Under the pieces are notes generated by a model, which was not told where the DNA came from, searched no databases, and saw nothing but the letters and a program-made list of their open reading frames with translations. Source: Gammaproteobacteria bacterium (GTDB lineage: Bacteria; Pseudomonadota; Gammaproteobacteria; GRL18). From it: a stretch of DNA of 13,018 nt. The stretch covers positions 1 through 13,018 of the forward strand of contig JAPVVU010000041.1 of the NCBI GenBank assembly GCA_028571885.1. Direction: 5' to 3'. Numbering within the stretch: position 1 is the first letter of the stretch; every line of letters starts with the position of its first letter. Below are positions 1 to 6,737 of this stretch, piece by piece. Made by a program: the position numbers and the translations under genes.

Positions 1-74
1 AAGGTAACACCTGCTACAGTTGCGGCTGCAGCGGCTGCGTTACTTTTTATAAAATCACGCCTTGTTATACTCAC
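1..74 (-). CDS. napA: NapA, periplasmic nitrate reductase catalytic subunit (N-terminal fragment, runs off window)
   Basis: Only the first 24 codons are inside the window. They read as a twin-arginine (Tat) signal: MSITRRDFIKSNAAAAAATV, with the S/T-R-R-x-F-x-K core followed by an Ala-rich hydrophobic stretch. This is the signature start of NapA, the Mo-bisMGD and [4Fe-4S] subunit that reduces nitrate to nitrite in the periplasm; such precursors are folded with cofactor in the cytoplasm before Tat export. The start is GTG at 74-72, whose G is the last base of the napD stop codon (TAGTG, one-base overlap). A GAGGAG Shine-Dalgarno lies about 8 bases upstream, inside the napD coding end, so the two genes should be translationally coupled. 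The call rests on the Tat motif and the napF-napD context; the catalytic domain is not visible here. Confidence 0.9.
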   Translation of the reverse strand, partial: MSITRRDFIKSNAAAAAATVAGVT

Positions 75-334
75 TATACAATCTCCTCTTCCATCTCTGT
101 GTCACTTGCTTCTTGATGATAAATCATTGTTGCATTAATCACTCCCTTGATATCATTCATGGCTGCCATCTTGTCAGCTAAAGCCTTCTCACCGCCGCCA
201 TCTTCAATGGTAGCAATAATTTTCCCCTCTTCGATTCCACCGAAAACATCCACACCTTCCATTTCAGCTAACAACTCACTGATTCCAGGTGCGTTTTCCG
301 GCTTGGCATTAACAATTACACTACAAATATTCAT
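74..334 (-). CDS. napD: NapD, chaperone for NapA maturation
   Basis: 86 residues, the usual size for NapD. The family pattern is visible: N-terminal NICSVIVNAKPE, a central GK-I-x-A-T-I-E strand (residues about 37-45), and a C-terminal GVINATMIYHQ strand, giving the expected ferredoxin-like beta-alpha-beta fold. NapD is a small cytoplasmic protein known to bind the Tat signal peptide of NapA and hold back export until the molybdenum cofactor is inserted. It sits directly upstream of napA with a one-base overlap and carries the napA ribosome binding site in its last codons. The tail after residue 75 (acidic, ending EMEEEIV) is poorly conserved in the family. Start ATG at 334-332 has only a weak purine-rich ribosome site (AAGAAG) upstream. 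Confidence 0.92.
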   Translation of the reverse strand: MNICSVIVNAKPENAPGISELLAEMEGVDVFGGIEEGKIIATIEDGGGEKALADKMAAMNDIKGVINATMIYHQEASDTEMEEEIV

Positions 335-438
335 AGGACTTCTTCTTTGATAAATTATTTTTTTAAATTAAAAGCAGGTTTTAAACCCAGCCCTATTTAA
401 AAAAAGAGAGCATTTAAATTATTAGCTAGAGGCCTTAG

Positions 439-1041
439 TTAACCGGCAGCCTTTTGCGAGATTTCAGGTTCTTTCTTTATTACAATTGACGTTAAGGTAA
501 TGACTTGTACAGGACAGACTGAAAAACAAGCCCCGCATCCGGTACATTGTTCCATATTCAATATGGGCTCGGCAATGCCGCCCAGTTTTAGATCAAATTT
601 GATAGCCTTGTCATCACAGGATTCGCCACAGGAACGGCAAATCGTTGCATTCATTGATAAACAGTTTGTCAGGTCAATATTGGCTTTTATATGCCAGGGA
701 GGGAGATAAGACTCTGAAGATGATTCAGAGGATTCCTCTCTGTTGTCAGATATTATATTGTCAGGTATTATATTGGTCAGTGGTATTTTTTTTATGGCAC
801 CTGTTTCACAGACATTAAGGCAGTCTTCGCAAAAATCACAACCACCCCGTTTAAAGTCCATCTGCGGAAATCCGCCACGCCCTTTGACAATTAACTCATC
901 AAAACAAGCATCAATGCATTTATCACAACGAGTACAATAATCCACAAAATATTCTTCCGGGATTGCCCAGGGCGGACGAAAAGGGTTATTCTTACCTTTC
1001 AGATCACCTCTTAAGAGCTGCATTCGTGTAATTTCAGTCAT
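439..1041 (-). CDS. napF: NapF, four-cluster [4Fe-4S] ferredoxin-type protein of periplasmic nitrate reduction
   Basis: 200 residues. Four cysteine clusters occur in the NapF order: CTRCDKCIDAC, CDFCEDCLNVC, a spaced third cluster ending CRSCGESC (with an earlier Cys in NCLSMN), and CTGCGACFSVCP near the C-terminus. The N-terminal NPFRPPW motif also matches E. coli NapF. NapF is a cytoplasmic iron-sulfur protein that interacts with NapA and is thought to help its maturation or electron supply. The protein is longer than E. coli NapF (about 164 residues), mainly because of a Ser/Glu/Asn-rich linker between clusters two and three (residues about 88-112), which contains an in-frame five-residue tandem repeat (NIIPD/NIISD). 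It is the first gene of the visible nap cluster, 104 bp ahead of napD. An internal ATG at codon 7 is an alternative start; neither start has a strong Shine-Dalgarno. Confidence 0.9.
   Translation of the reverse strand: MTEITRMQLLRGDLKGKNNPFRPPWAIPEEYFVDYCTRCDKCIDACFDELIVKGRGGFPQMDFKRGGCDFCEDCLNVCETGAIKKIPLTNIIPDNIISDNREESSESSSESYLPPWHIKANIDLTNCLSMNATICRSCGESCDDKAIKFDLKLGGIAEPILNMEQCTGCGACFSVCPVQVITLTSIVIKKEPEISQKAAG
745..774 (-). repeat. 15-bp in-frame tandem duplication inside napF linker
   Basis: Plus-strand units GTCAGATATTATATT (745-759) and GTCAGGTATTATATT (760-774) are adjacent and differ at one base. Translated on the minus strand they give NIIPD-NIISD in the variable linker between the second and third iron-sulfur clusters. 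The duplication keeps frame and is next to a Ser/Glu-rich stretch, so it probably only lengthens a flexible linker. Confidence 0.8.
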
Positions 1042-1108
1042 ATAAGAACAGTAAATTCTCTGAAAAAAAACATTATGCTTAAGTTAACGCTAACAGCCTA
1101 ACAGAGCA

Positions 1109-1122
1109 TTGACATAGGTCAA
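1109..1122. promoter_or_regulatory. FNR/DNR-like palindromic operator upstream of napF
   Basis: TTGACATAGGTCAA is a perfect 14-bp palindrome of the form TTGAC-N4-GTCAA, one symmetrical substitution away from the FNR consensus TTGAT-N4-ATCAA. Its centre is 74 bases upstream of the napF start codon. A CATAAT hexamer (minus strand, 1077-1072) could be the -10 element, which would put the palindrome about 50 bases upstream of the transcript start; a start nearer 1074 would give the classical -41.5 position. FNR control of nap genes is known in enteric bacteria. The site is seen; its use is inferred. Confidence 0.55.
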
Positions 1123-1226
1123 GAACAACCATGCTTTATCAGTGGTTATTAATTTAGTAATTTACTGAGGTACTATAAACATTTGTATTTAGAAGGGAAT
1201 AATAATTTTTTTATTATGTAAAATAA

Positions 1227-1270
1227 TAAGCAACCACAGGCTTTTTGTAAATAATATGAATAGTTACAAT
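1227..1270. repeat. Dispersed repeat, copy A (short form)
   Basis: The reverse complement of 1270-1232 consists of ATTGTAACTATTCA (14 bp) directly joined to a 25-bp block that begins TATTATTTACAAAAAGCC. Both parts recur exactly, in the opposite orientation, at 12885-12898 and 12983-13007, where they are separated by 84 bp. Similarity continues weakly to 1227. The copy lies in the ccmI-napF intergenic region and contains no coding sequence. It may be a remnant or short form of a non-autonomous mobile repeat. Confidence 0.7.
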
Positions 1271-1312
1271 AATAATTGACTTTTTTATTTTGCTCAAAAC
1301 CAGGAAGATTAG

Positions 1313-1338
1313 TTGTATGGTCAAAGCTGACCATACAA
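1313..1338 (-). terminator. Perfect 11-bp stem-loop just downstream of ccmI
   Basis: TTGTATGGTCA (1313-1323) and TGACCATACAA (1328-1338) pair perfectly around a 4-base loop. The hairpin starts 24 bases after the ccmI stop codon on the minus strand, where the end of the ccm transcript is expected. No uninterrupted U-tract follows on the minus strand (next bases CTAATCTTCC), so this is not a textbook intrinsic terminator; it may be a 3'-end stabilising hairpin or partial terminator. Confidence 0.5.
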
Positions 1339-1362
1339 TAGGTTACTGAAGTGAAAGCAAAG

Positions 1363-2808
1363 CTATTTGAGTGAATTAAGGTTCTTCTCGACGCTAATAT
1401 AAGCTTCACTACCAGGGGCTAATTGTGGCAGCAATAGACTCCAGAACTTTTTAGCTTCATTGACATCACCCGCAACACGCGCCAGAGAACCGGATAGAAA
1501 CAAAGCATCGAGATTCTGAGGGTTTTGATCCACTAATTGGGCAAAAACTATACGCGCCTTATCTAATTGATTAACATCCCCTGTCTTGATAACTGCATCA
1601 GAATAGTTCATTAAGAGTTCAACATCATTGCTGTTTAATGCCACTGCTTTAGAATAAGCTTCTGCCGAATCAATTTGACGATTTAATACACCATAAGATT
1701 TACCTAATGCCTTCCAACCCTTAAGATCCTGTGGATTCTCTTTGACGCGTTTTTCCACCCGTGCAATCATCGATGCTATAAATGCCTGCTCTTCCTGCGA
1801 TCCGGTTAACTGTTGCCCGGCAGCAGGTCCTTTAGCAGTTTCTTTTGCAGCAGGCTGAGCAACAGGAGCGGCTCCAGATGAGTTAGAGGGCTTTTCATTA
1901 ATGGCTCCACCATTCAACTCATTTTTTACATGATTGAGATAGTTATTTACAATTGCTGCCTGTTCATTATTTTCAGGTAATAAGCTCAGTAAATGTGTCC
2001 AACGCTCTACTGCTAACTCTTTATTGCCATTTTCATAATCAAGAAAACCCATAAACCATAAAGCATCACCATTATCCGGGTTAGATGCTAACATATTGCC
2101 CAGAATAGTCTGAGCTTTTTGGTAACTGTCTTTTTCCCCTGTCTGCATTAAAGCTTCAACATAGTTAATTTCTAACTCCGGCATTTGTTGAGCTTTATTT
2201 TGTTTAACCAGCGCCAGGGCTTTTTCATAGGCCATCACTGCATCAGAATAACGTTTTAAAACCACATAGGAACGCCCCAGCATATTCCAACCTTGAGCAT
2301 TTTCTGGTTTTTCTTTTAATTTTTTCTCTAAAGAACCTACCATGCTGGAAATATCAGGTACTTGATTCTGATCCTTAGACTGATTAGATTGTGCTAATGG
2401 TTCTGATAAAACCACTTGTTCAACATTCTCAGGCATAATAGAGAGATAAGTGACCACCGAAAAAACAGGCACAAATATCAGAAAGACAATAGCCAGTTTT
2501 TTTGCACCGGCATTTGACAGCTGCACCAGTTCAGCAGACACAGAACCTTCAGCATCATGAATCAAACTGTGTTCAATTTCATTTTGAGCTTGCAAGCGAG
2601 CTTCATCATCTAATAGTCCATTGGAAAAGTCTTGCTCAATTTGTATTTTCTTTTGTTCATAAAGCTCAATATTCAATGCTTTACGCTGATCTGCCTGTAT
2701 CTGATTGTCTGCCAATTCGCTGTCAGAACAGGTCTTAAATAAAGGTCGTATTAATAAAGCAACCGCTATAATCAGCAATACTGCACAAATTAACCATAAT
2801 ACCCACAT
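1363..2808 (-). CDS. ccmI: CcmI, TPR-containing apocytochrome c chaperone (with duplicated TPR module)
   Basis: 481 residues. CcmI presents apocytochrome c to the CcmF-CcmH heme ligation machinery. Two membrane segments are visible (residues about 2-21 and 104-123), enclosing a cytoplasmic charged region rich in Glu/Gln, as in the family. After the second segment comes a periplasmic domain with tetratricopeptide repeats: a first block (about 155-297) with GWNMLGRSYVVLKRYSDAVMAY, then an Ala/Pro/Gly-rich linker (about 298-340), then a second block (about 345-481) with GWKALGKSYGVLNRQIDSAEAY that clearly mirrors the first along its whole length. This is longer than a single-module CcmI and points to internal duplication. 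The gene is the last of the ccm run, 118 bp after ccmH; an AAAGG site lies about 10 bases before the ATG. Confidence 0.9.
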   Translation of the reverse strand: MWVLWLICAVLLIIAVALLIRPLFKTCSDSELADNQIQADQRKALNIELYEQKKIQIEQDFSNGLLDDEARLQAQNEIEHSLIHDAEGSVSAELVQLSNAGAKKLAIVFLIFVPVFSVVTYLSIMPENVEQVVLSEPLAQSNQSKDQNQVPDISSMVGSLEKKLKEKPENAQGWNMLGRSYVVLKRYSDAVMAYEKALALVKQNKAQQMPELEINYVEALMQTGEKDSYQKAQTILGNMLASNPDNGDALWFMGFLDYENGNKELAVERWTHLLSLLPENNEQAAIVNNYLNHVKNELNGGAINEKPSNSSGAAPVAQPAAKETAKGPAAGQQLTGSQEEQAFIASMIARVEKRVKENPQDLKGWKALGKSYGVLNRQIDSAEAYSKAVALNSNDVELLMNYSDAVIKTGDVNQLDKARIVFAQLVDQNPQNLDALFLSGSLARVAGDVNEAKKFWSLLLPQLAPGSEAYISVEKNLNSLK

Positions 2809-2926
2809 GCTTGTCTTACCTTTTTAATGAAATCTTGAGTCGAAAGTCTTTTAGTCTGTTGTCAAAAGCAGTGACAAAAATAATAGTATTCCGGCTTACT
2901 TTTACACTTTATTCTTTATTCTTTAA

Positions 2927-3439
2927 CTATTTGTTTTTAAGAATTGCCTGAAGCTTTTCTTTTTCCTGCTCAGAAAGTGCTGAACTATCGTCATTGTTTT
3001 CTGTTTTACCTGCTTTAATTTTTTTCAGCATGGCAAAAAGCCCCCAAAACATCAGCACAAAGGGACCACCCCAGAGCAGCCAGGTTTGGGGTTTAACCGG
3101 CGGGTTATACAATACAAAGTCACCATAACGCTCAACCATAAAGTCCTTCACCTGTTCCTTAGTCTTACCCTGCTTAAGCATCCTGGCAACTTCCCGACGC
3201 AGATCATCAGCCAATTCAGCATTAGAATCAATTAAATTCTGGTTCTGACAGACAAGACAACGCAGTTCTTCGGACAATTCTAAATAATCATCTTCAACTT
3301 GAGGATTTTCAAAAACAATCGGTTCTCTGGGCGCACTTCGCGGACCTGCCTGCAGCTGCAATGACAATAAACAGAATAAAATGACAACAGCATAAGAAAC
3401 GAGATGAGGTGTTAAGACTTTTTTCATGACGTTCTTCAT
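2927..3439 (-). CDS. ccmH: CcmH, thiol-disulfide/heme-lyase subunit with LRCxxCQNQ motif
   Basis: 170 residues. A signal peptide or N-terminal anchor (residues about 1-31, hydrophobic core VSYAVVILFCLLSLQL) leads to a periplasmic helical domain with the hallmark LRCLVCQNQNLIDSNAELA; the redox cysteines are C61 and C64. A single membrane helix follows (about 119-138, TWLLWGGPFVLMFWGLFAML) and a short polar cytoplasmic tail rich in Lys/Glu. CcmH reduces or holds apocytochrome CXXCH cysteines before heme attachment by CcmF. Unlike E. coli CcmH, which carries a C-terminal TPR extension, here the TPR part is the separate ccmI gene, the common arrangement in pseudomonads and other proteobacteria. 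The ATG overlaps the ccmG stop by four bases (ATGA). Confidence 0.95.
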   Translation of the reverse strand: MKNVMKKVLTPHLVSYAVVILFCLLSLQLQAGPRSAPREPIVFENPQVEDDYLELSEELRCLVCQNQNLIDSNAELADDLRREVARMLKQGKTKEQVKDFMVERYGDFVLYNPPVKPQTWLLWGGPFVLMFWGLFAMLKKIKAGKTENNDDSSALSEQEKEKLQAILKNK

Positions 3440-3972
3440 TGTTCGGCCTCTAGCTCTTTGATCATTGGTAATATTTTATTATTCAGATCATTGATATAAA
3501 CAGGTCCTGTATGTTTGTAACGTATCATGCCTTTCTTATCAATGACAAAGGTTTCCGGCACACCATAGACCCCCCAGTCAATCCCAATTCGTCCCTTTAA
3601 ATCATGCGCACTTTTAACATAGGGATTACCTCGCATTTGTAACCAGCGGCGGGCATCACTCAGTTCGTCTTTATAATTAATGCCATAGATTTTGACCCCT
3701 ATTTTTGCCGCATGATTCAAAATTTCATGTTCTGCCCGACAAGACACACACCAGGAAGCCCAGATATTAACCAGAGAAACTTGACCTTTAAGTTCTTCAC
3801 TGCTGAAAACCTGTTGTTGATCTTCAACGGTAGGAAGAGAAAATTGCGGGACAGGCTTGCCAATAAGGGGAGAAGGCACATCACGAACATATTGTGCTTT
3901 CATAAGGCCAACCACCAGTAAAACAACTAATAAGCCAAAGATTATCAGCGGTGTCATAAATTGTTTTTTCAT
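3436..3972 (-). CDS. ccmG: CcmG (DsbE), periplasmic membrane-anchored thioredoxin-like reductase
   Basis: 178 residues from the chosen ATG at 3972-3970 (MKKQFMTPLI). This start gives the usual family length and places the single N-terminal membrane anchor (about 7-24) at the start; the frame stays open upstream to 4053 but would add 27 residues not typical of CcmG. The thioredoxin fold is shown by WASWCVSCRAEH (catalytic C75 and C78) and the cis-proline loop GVYGVPETFVID (P139). The conserved region ahead of the active site, LIGKPVPQFSLP, also fits. CcmG keeps apocytochrome heme-binding cysteines reduced, receiving electrons from DsbD/CcdA. The active-site dipeptide is Val-Ser rather than the Pro-Thr of E. 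coli CcmG. It is followed by ccmH with a four-base overlap and preceded by an unusually long 219-bp gap after ccmF. Confidence 0.94.
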   Translation of the reverse strand: MKKQFMTPLIIFGLLVVLLVVGLMKAQYVRDVPSPLIGKPVPQFSLPTVEDQQQVFSSEELKGQVSLVNIWASWCVSCRAEHEILNHAAKIGVKIYGINYKDELSDARRWLQMRGNPYVKSAHDLKGRIGIDWGVYGVPETFVIDKKGMIRYKHTGPVYINDLNNKILPMIKELEAEQ

Positions 3973-4191
3973 TAAACTTTGTACTCTATCTCTTATATTT
4001 AACAGCTTAAGGAGGATAATGATCCGCATTAATGTATGTGGTTTAGCCTGCATGGGGTATACCGAGACATGGATAATCTAAGCTTCACATGGACATGCCT
4101 GCCAACAGTAAGCGCTTTAGGCGAAGCGTCTTCATTGTGACGTACCAGTCTACCCGGCACGCTTTCTTACTCCAAAATTATCAACTATAAC
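3973..4191. other. 219-bp gap between ccmF and ccmG
   Basis: Neighbouring ccm genes mostly touch or overlap, so this gap stands out. It holds no family-recognisable gene. On the plus strand there is an AAGGAGG sequence (4009-4015) three bases before an ATG that opens a 20-codon frame (4019-4081), antisense to the ccmG leader. A short imperfect inverted repeat (CGCTT...AAGCG) lies near 4113-4128. The ccmG start at 3972 has only a weak ribosome site on the minus strand. Confidence 0.5.
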
Positions 4192-6144
4192 TCACACAGC
4201 CACAGCTTTCTTATACGACACCTTCAAACGATAACGTCTATCCAATACCGCAACAAAACCACCCAGCCCCATCAGAATACAGCCTAACCAAATCCAGCGA
4301 ATAAAAGGCTTATAGTAAATTCTCAAACTCCATGCACCATTTTCTAATTGTTCCGCTAATGCCACAAATAAATCACGAAACATTCCCGCATCAATGCCCG
4401 CTTCAGTCATCGGCATGCCGCGCACCTGATAAACCCGTTTTTGTGGTGTCAGTACTGCCACCGCGTCACCCTTTGGACCGATGACACTGATTGCTCCTTC
4501 GTGAGCGATATAATTTGGTCCCTGTCGGGTTTTAGCTCCTTCAAAAGTAAATGAGTAGCCCCCCAGACTGATAGTATCGCCCCGTTCCATTTTCAGGTCT
4601 TTCTGTAAACTCATGGATTCCGTAAAAGTAACGCCCACAACAAAAATCGCCACACCGATGTGCGCCAGATTCATTCCGAAAAAAGACAGGGGAATTTTTT
4701 TCAGGGCAGTGCTGATACTTCCCTTACCTCTAACCCGACCAATGAAACTCATCACAACGCTTGAAACAATCAAAGTCGCCAGACCAATACTCAAGGCAAC
4801 CATTACTGAGCCTTTTTCAATAAAAAGCATTGAAAGACCCACTGACAGAGCAACAAAAAGAGGAATGACCATCTGTTTTGCAACCCTTTCAAAAGAGTCG
4901 TTCTTCCAGCGCATCAGTGGTGCCATGGACATAATCACTAATGCCGGCAGCATGATAGGCACAAAAACCGCATTGAAGTAAGGTTTTCCTACAGACAATT
5001 TACCCAAATCAATAAGCTGATCGAGTAAAGGATAGAGCGTACCTAACAAGATCATGGCACAGGCTACGGTCAGCAGAATATTACCCAGCAGCATAAAAGT
5101 ATCTTTAGAAAATATTTCAAAGTGCCCGCCGCCGCTCATTGCTCGTCCCCGGATAGCATATAAGGTTAGAGAGCCACCAATCACCAGAACAAGAAAGGCC
5201 AGAATAAAAGAGCCCCGTGTGGGATCAGAAGCAAAGGAATGCACAGAGACCAAAATACCGGAACGAACCAAAAAGGTCCCTAATAAACTCAGAGAAAAAG
5301 CCATCAGTGCTAATAACACCGTCCAGCTTTTAAATGCGCCGCGTTTTTCAGTCACCACTAAAGAGTGTATGAGTGCAGTGCCTACCAGCCAGGGCATAAA
5401 AGAAGCATTTTCGACCGGATCCCAGAACCACCAGCCGCCCCAGCCCAGTTCATAATAGGCCCACCAGCTTCCCAAAGCGATACCCAATGTCAGAAATACC
5501 CAGGCAATCACTGTCCAGGGGCGGGACCAACGCGCCCAGGCTGAATCAAGTTGTCCTGAAATCAAACCGGCAATGGTGATACTAAAAACAACTGAGAACC
5601 CGACATAACCCATGTAAAGCATAGGCGGATGAATTGCCAGACCAAAATCCTGTAATAAAGGATTGAGATCTTTACCGTCCATCGGGGCAGGGAAAAGACG
5701 CTCAAATGGATTTGAGGTAAAGATAATAAACAATAAAAAGCCGATGCTGAGCATTCCCATCACAGCCAAAACCCTTGATGTCATTGCGATAGGCAAGCTT
5801 TTACTGAAAAAGGCAACAGCAACAGTCCAGATAGAAAGTATCAGAATCCATAATAAAAAGGAGCCTTCATGAGCTCCCCAGACTGCAGATATTTTAAAAA
5901 TCATCGGCAATGCAGAATTGGAATTAGAGGCAACATATCGAACAGAAAAATCATCGACAGCAAAAGAATAGGCCAGGGCAATAAAAGACACCAGAACTAA
6001 CAAAAACTGAGCAACGACTGCATAACGAGAAAACTGCATCAGTTGAAGATTATTTTTATGCGCACCAATTAAAGGCAGGCTGGCCAGAATAATAGAAACT
6101 GCCAGGGCGATAGTCAGGGCAAAATTCCCAATCTCAGGTATCAT
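4192..6144 (-). CDS. ccmF: CcmF, heme lyase/cytochrome c synthase integral membrane subunit
   Basis: 650 residues, close to E. coli CcmF (about 647). It is a polytopic membrane protein with roughly 15 hydrophobic segments. Diagnostic motifs include WGAHEGSFLLW (about 89-99), LAIHPPMLYMGY (169-180) and the tryptophan-rich WWD heme-handling motif YYELGWGGWWFWDPVENASF (about 230-249), plus a NLAHIGVAIF motif near residue 492. Histidines at 172, 260, 302 and about 495 match the conserved heme-ligand positions of the family (H172/H302 flanking the WWD domain, H260/H495 for the stable b heme). CcmF takes heme from holo-CcmE and ligates it to CXXCH cysteines of apocytochrome c in the periplasm, together with CcmH/CcmI. 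Its ATG overlaps the ccmE stop by four bases. No truncation or missing motif is seen. Confidence 0.97.
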   Translation of the reverse strand: MIPEIGNFALTIALAVSIILASLPLIGAHKNNLQLMQFSRYAVVAQFLLVLVSFIALAYSFAVDDFSVRYVASNSNSALPMIFKISAVWGAHEGSFLLWILILSIWTVAVAFFSKSLPIAMTSRVLAVMGMLSIGFLLFIIFTSNPFERLFPAPMDGKDLNPLLQDFGLAIHPPMLYMGYVGFSVVFSITIAGLISGQLDSAWARWSRPWTVIAWVFLTLGIALGSWWAYYELGWGGWWFWDPVENASFMPWLVGTALIHSLVVTEKRGAFKSWTVLLALMAFSLSLLGTFLVRSGILVSVHSFASDPTRGSFILAFLVLVIGGSLTLYAIRGRAMSGGGHFEIFSKDTFMLLGNILLTVACAMILLGTLYPLLDQLIDLGKLSVGKPYFNAVFVPIMLPALVIMSMAPLMRWKNDSFERVAKQMVIPLFVALSVGLSMLFIEKGSVMVALSIGLATLIVSSVVMSFIGRVRGKGSISTALKKIPLSFFGMNLAHIGVAIFVVGVTFTESMSLQKDLKMERGDTISLGGYSFTFEGAKTRQGPNYIAHEGAISVIGPKGDAVAVLTPQKRVYQVRGMPMTEAGIDAGMFRDLFVALAEQLENGAWSLRIYYKPFIRWIWLGCILMGLGGFVAVLDRRYRLKVSYKKAVAV

Positions 6145-6737
6145 TGTGCTTTTTCTCCTGACACTGCTTCTTTGGAAACCAATGCTCCTGGTGTTTCAGT
6201 TGACTTTAACTCCGAGCTGGCGGTGCTTTCTGCTGCAGCTTTTTGGGCCATCGCTTCTTGGGCCATAGCTTCTTTACCCTCAACATGAGCCTTGTCCAGA
6301 GCATCTTGAACTTCAGGCGGCATGTAATTCTCATCATGCTTGGCTAAAACTTCGTCAGCCACAAAATGAGAAACTTTTTTGCCCTGAGTATCTTCTATAG
6401 TGGTGCCGTCCAACTTACCGGTGGCAACAATACCCTGTCCTTCACGAAACAAATCCGGCAGCAGGCCGACGTATGTCACAGCGATGGTTTCAGCATTATC
6501 AGTAATATCAAAATGGATAGTCAAGCCGTCTTTTTCACGAACCAAACTGCCATTAGTCACCAATCCGCCTAAACGAAATGAATGTCCAATGGGCGCTTCA
6601 CCCGCTTTTACCTGACTGGGGCTGAAAAAATATAATAAATTTTGATCCAGTGCTTTGAGTCCCAGTGTGACAGCAGCACCGACGCCAGCCAAAATTAATA
6701 ACACCAGTATCAGGCGATTTTTACGTTTAGGATTCAT
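6141..6737 (-). CDS. ccmE: CcmE, periplasmic heme chaperone
   Basis: 198 residues. A short basic N-terminus (MNPKRKNR) and one signal-anchor helix (about 9-29) place an OB-fold beta domain in the periplasm: the FRLGGLV and LPDLFREGQGIVATGKL segments are typical. The heme-binding motif LAKHDENYMPPE contains the covalent heme ligand H134 and the axial Y138, equivalent to H130/Y134 in E. coli. CcmE receives heme from CcmABCD and delivers it to CcmF. After the motif there is a long Ala/Glu/Ser-rich tail (about 145-198) with a duplicated EAMAQ unit; such tails are variable in the family and probably disordered. It overlaps ccmD upstream and ccmF downstream, each by four bases (ATGA), indicating translational coupling. 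Confidence 0.96.
   Translation of the reverse strand: MNPKRKNRLILVLLILAGVGAAVTLGLKALDQNLLYFFSPSQVKAGEAPIGHSFRLGGLVTNGSLVREKDGLTIHFDITDNAETIAVTYVGLLPDLFREGQGIVATGKLDGTTIEDTQGKKVSHFVADEVLAKHDENYMPPEVQDALDKAHVEGKEAMAQEAMAQKAAAESTASSELKSTETPGALVSKEAVSGEKAQ
6245..6274 (-). repeat. 15-bp in-frame tandem duplication in ccmE tail
   Basis: Plus-strand units GGGCCATCGCTTCTT (6245-6259) and GGGCCATAGCTTCTT (6260-6274) are adjacent and differ at one base. On the minus strand they encode two EAMAQ units in the variable Ala/Glu-rich C-terminal tail of CcmE, beyond the heme-binding motif. Replication slippage is the likely origin. Confidence 0.8.

Noticed and set aside
1173..1409. Minus-strand 78-codon frame downstream of ccmI
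   Set aside because: It overlaps the ccmI 3' end, the perfect hairpin and the dispersed repeat, and its protein looks like translated non-coding DNA.
4019..4081. Plus-strand 20-codon ORF with AAGGAGG as a real gene
   Set aside because: The ribosome-site spacing is only three bases, no clear promoter precedes it, and the peptide matches nothing recognisable. Kept only as a low-interest observation.
4613..5455. Long plus-strand open frames antisense to ccmF (122 and 133 codons)
   Set aside because: They lie wholly within the strongly conserved ccmF frame, have low-complexity basic composition and no ribosome site, and are shadows of the real gene.
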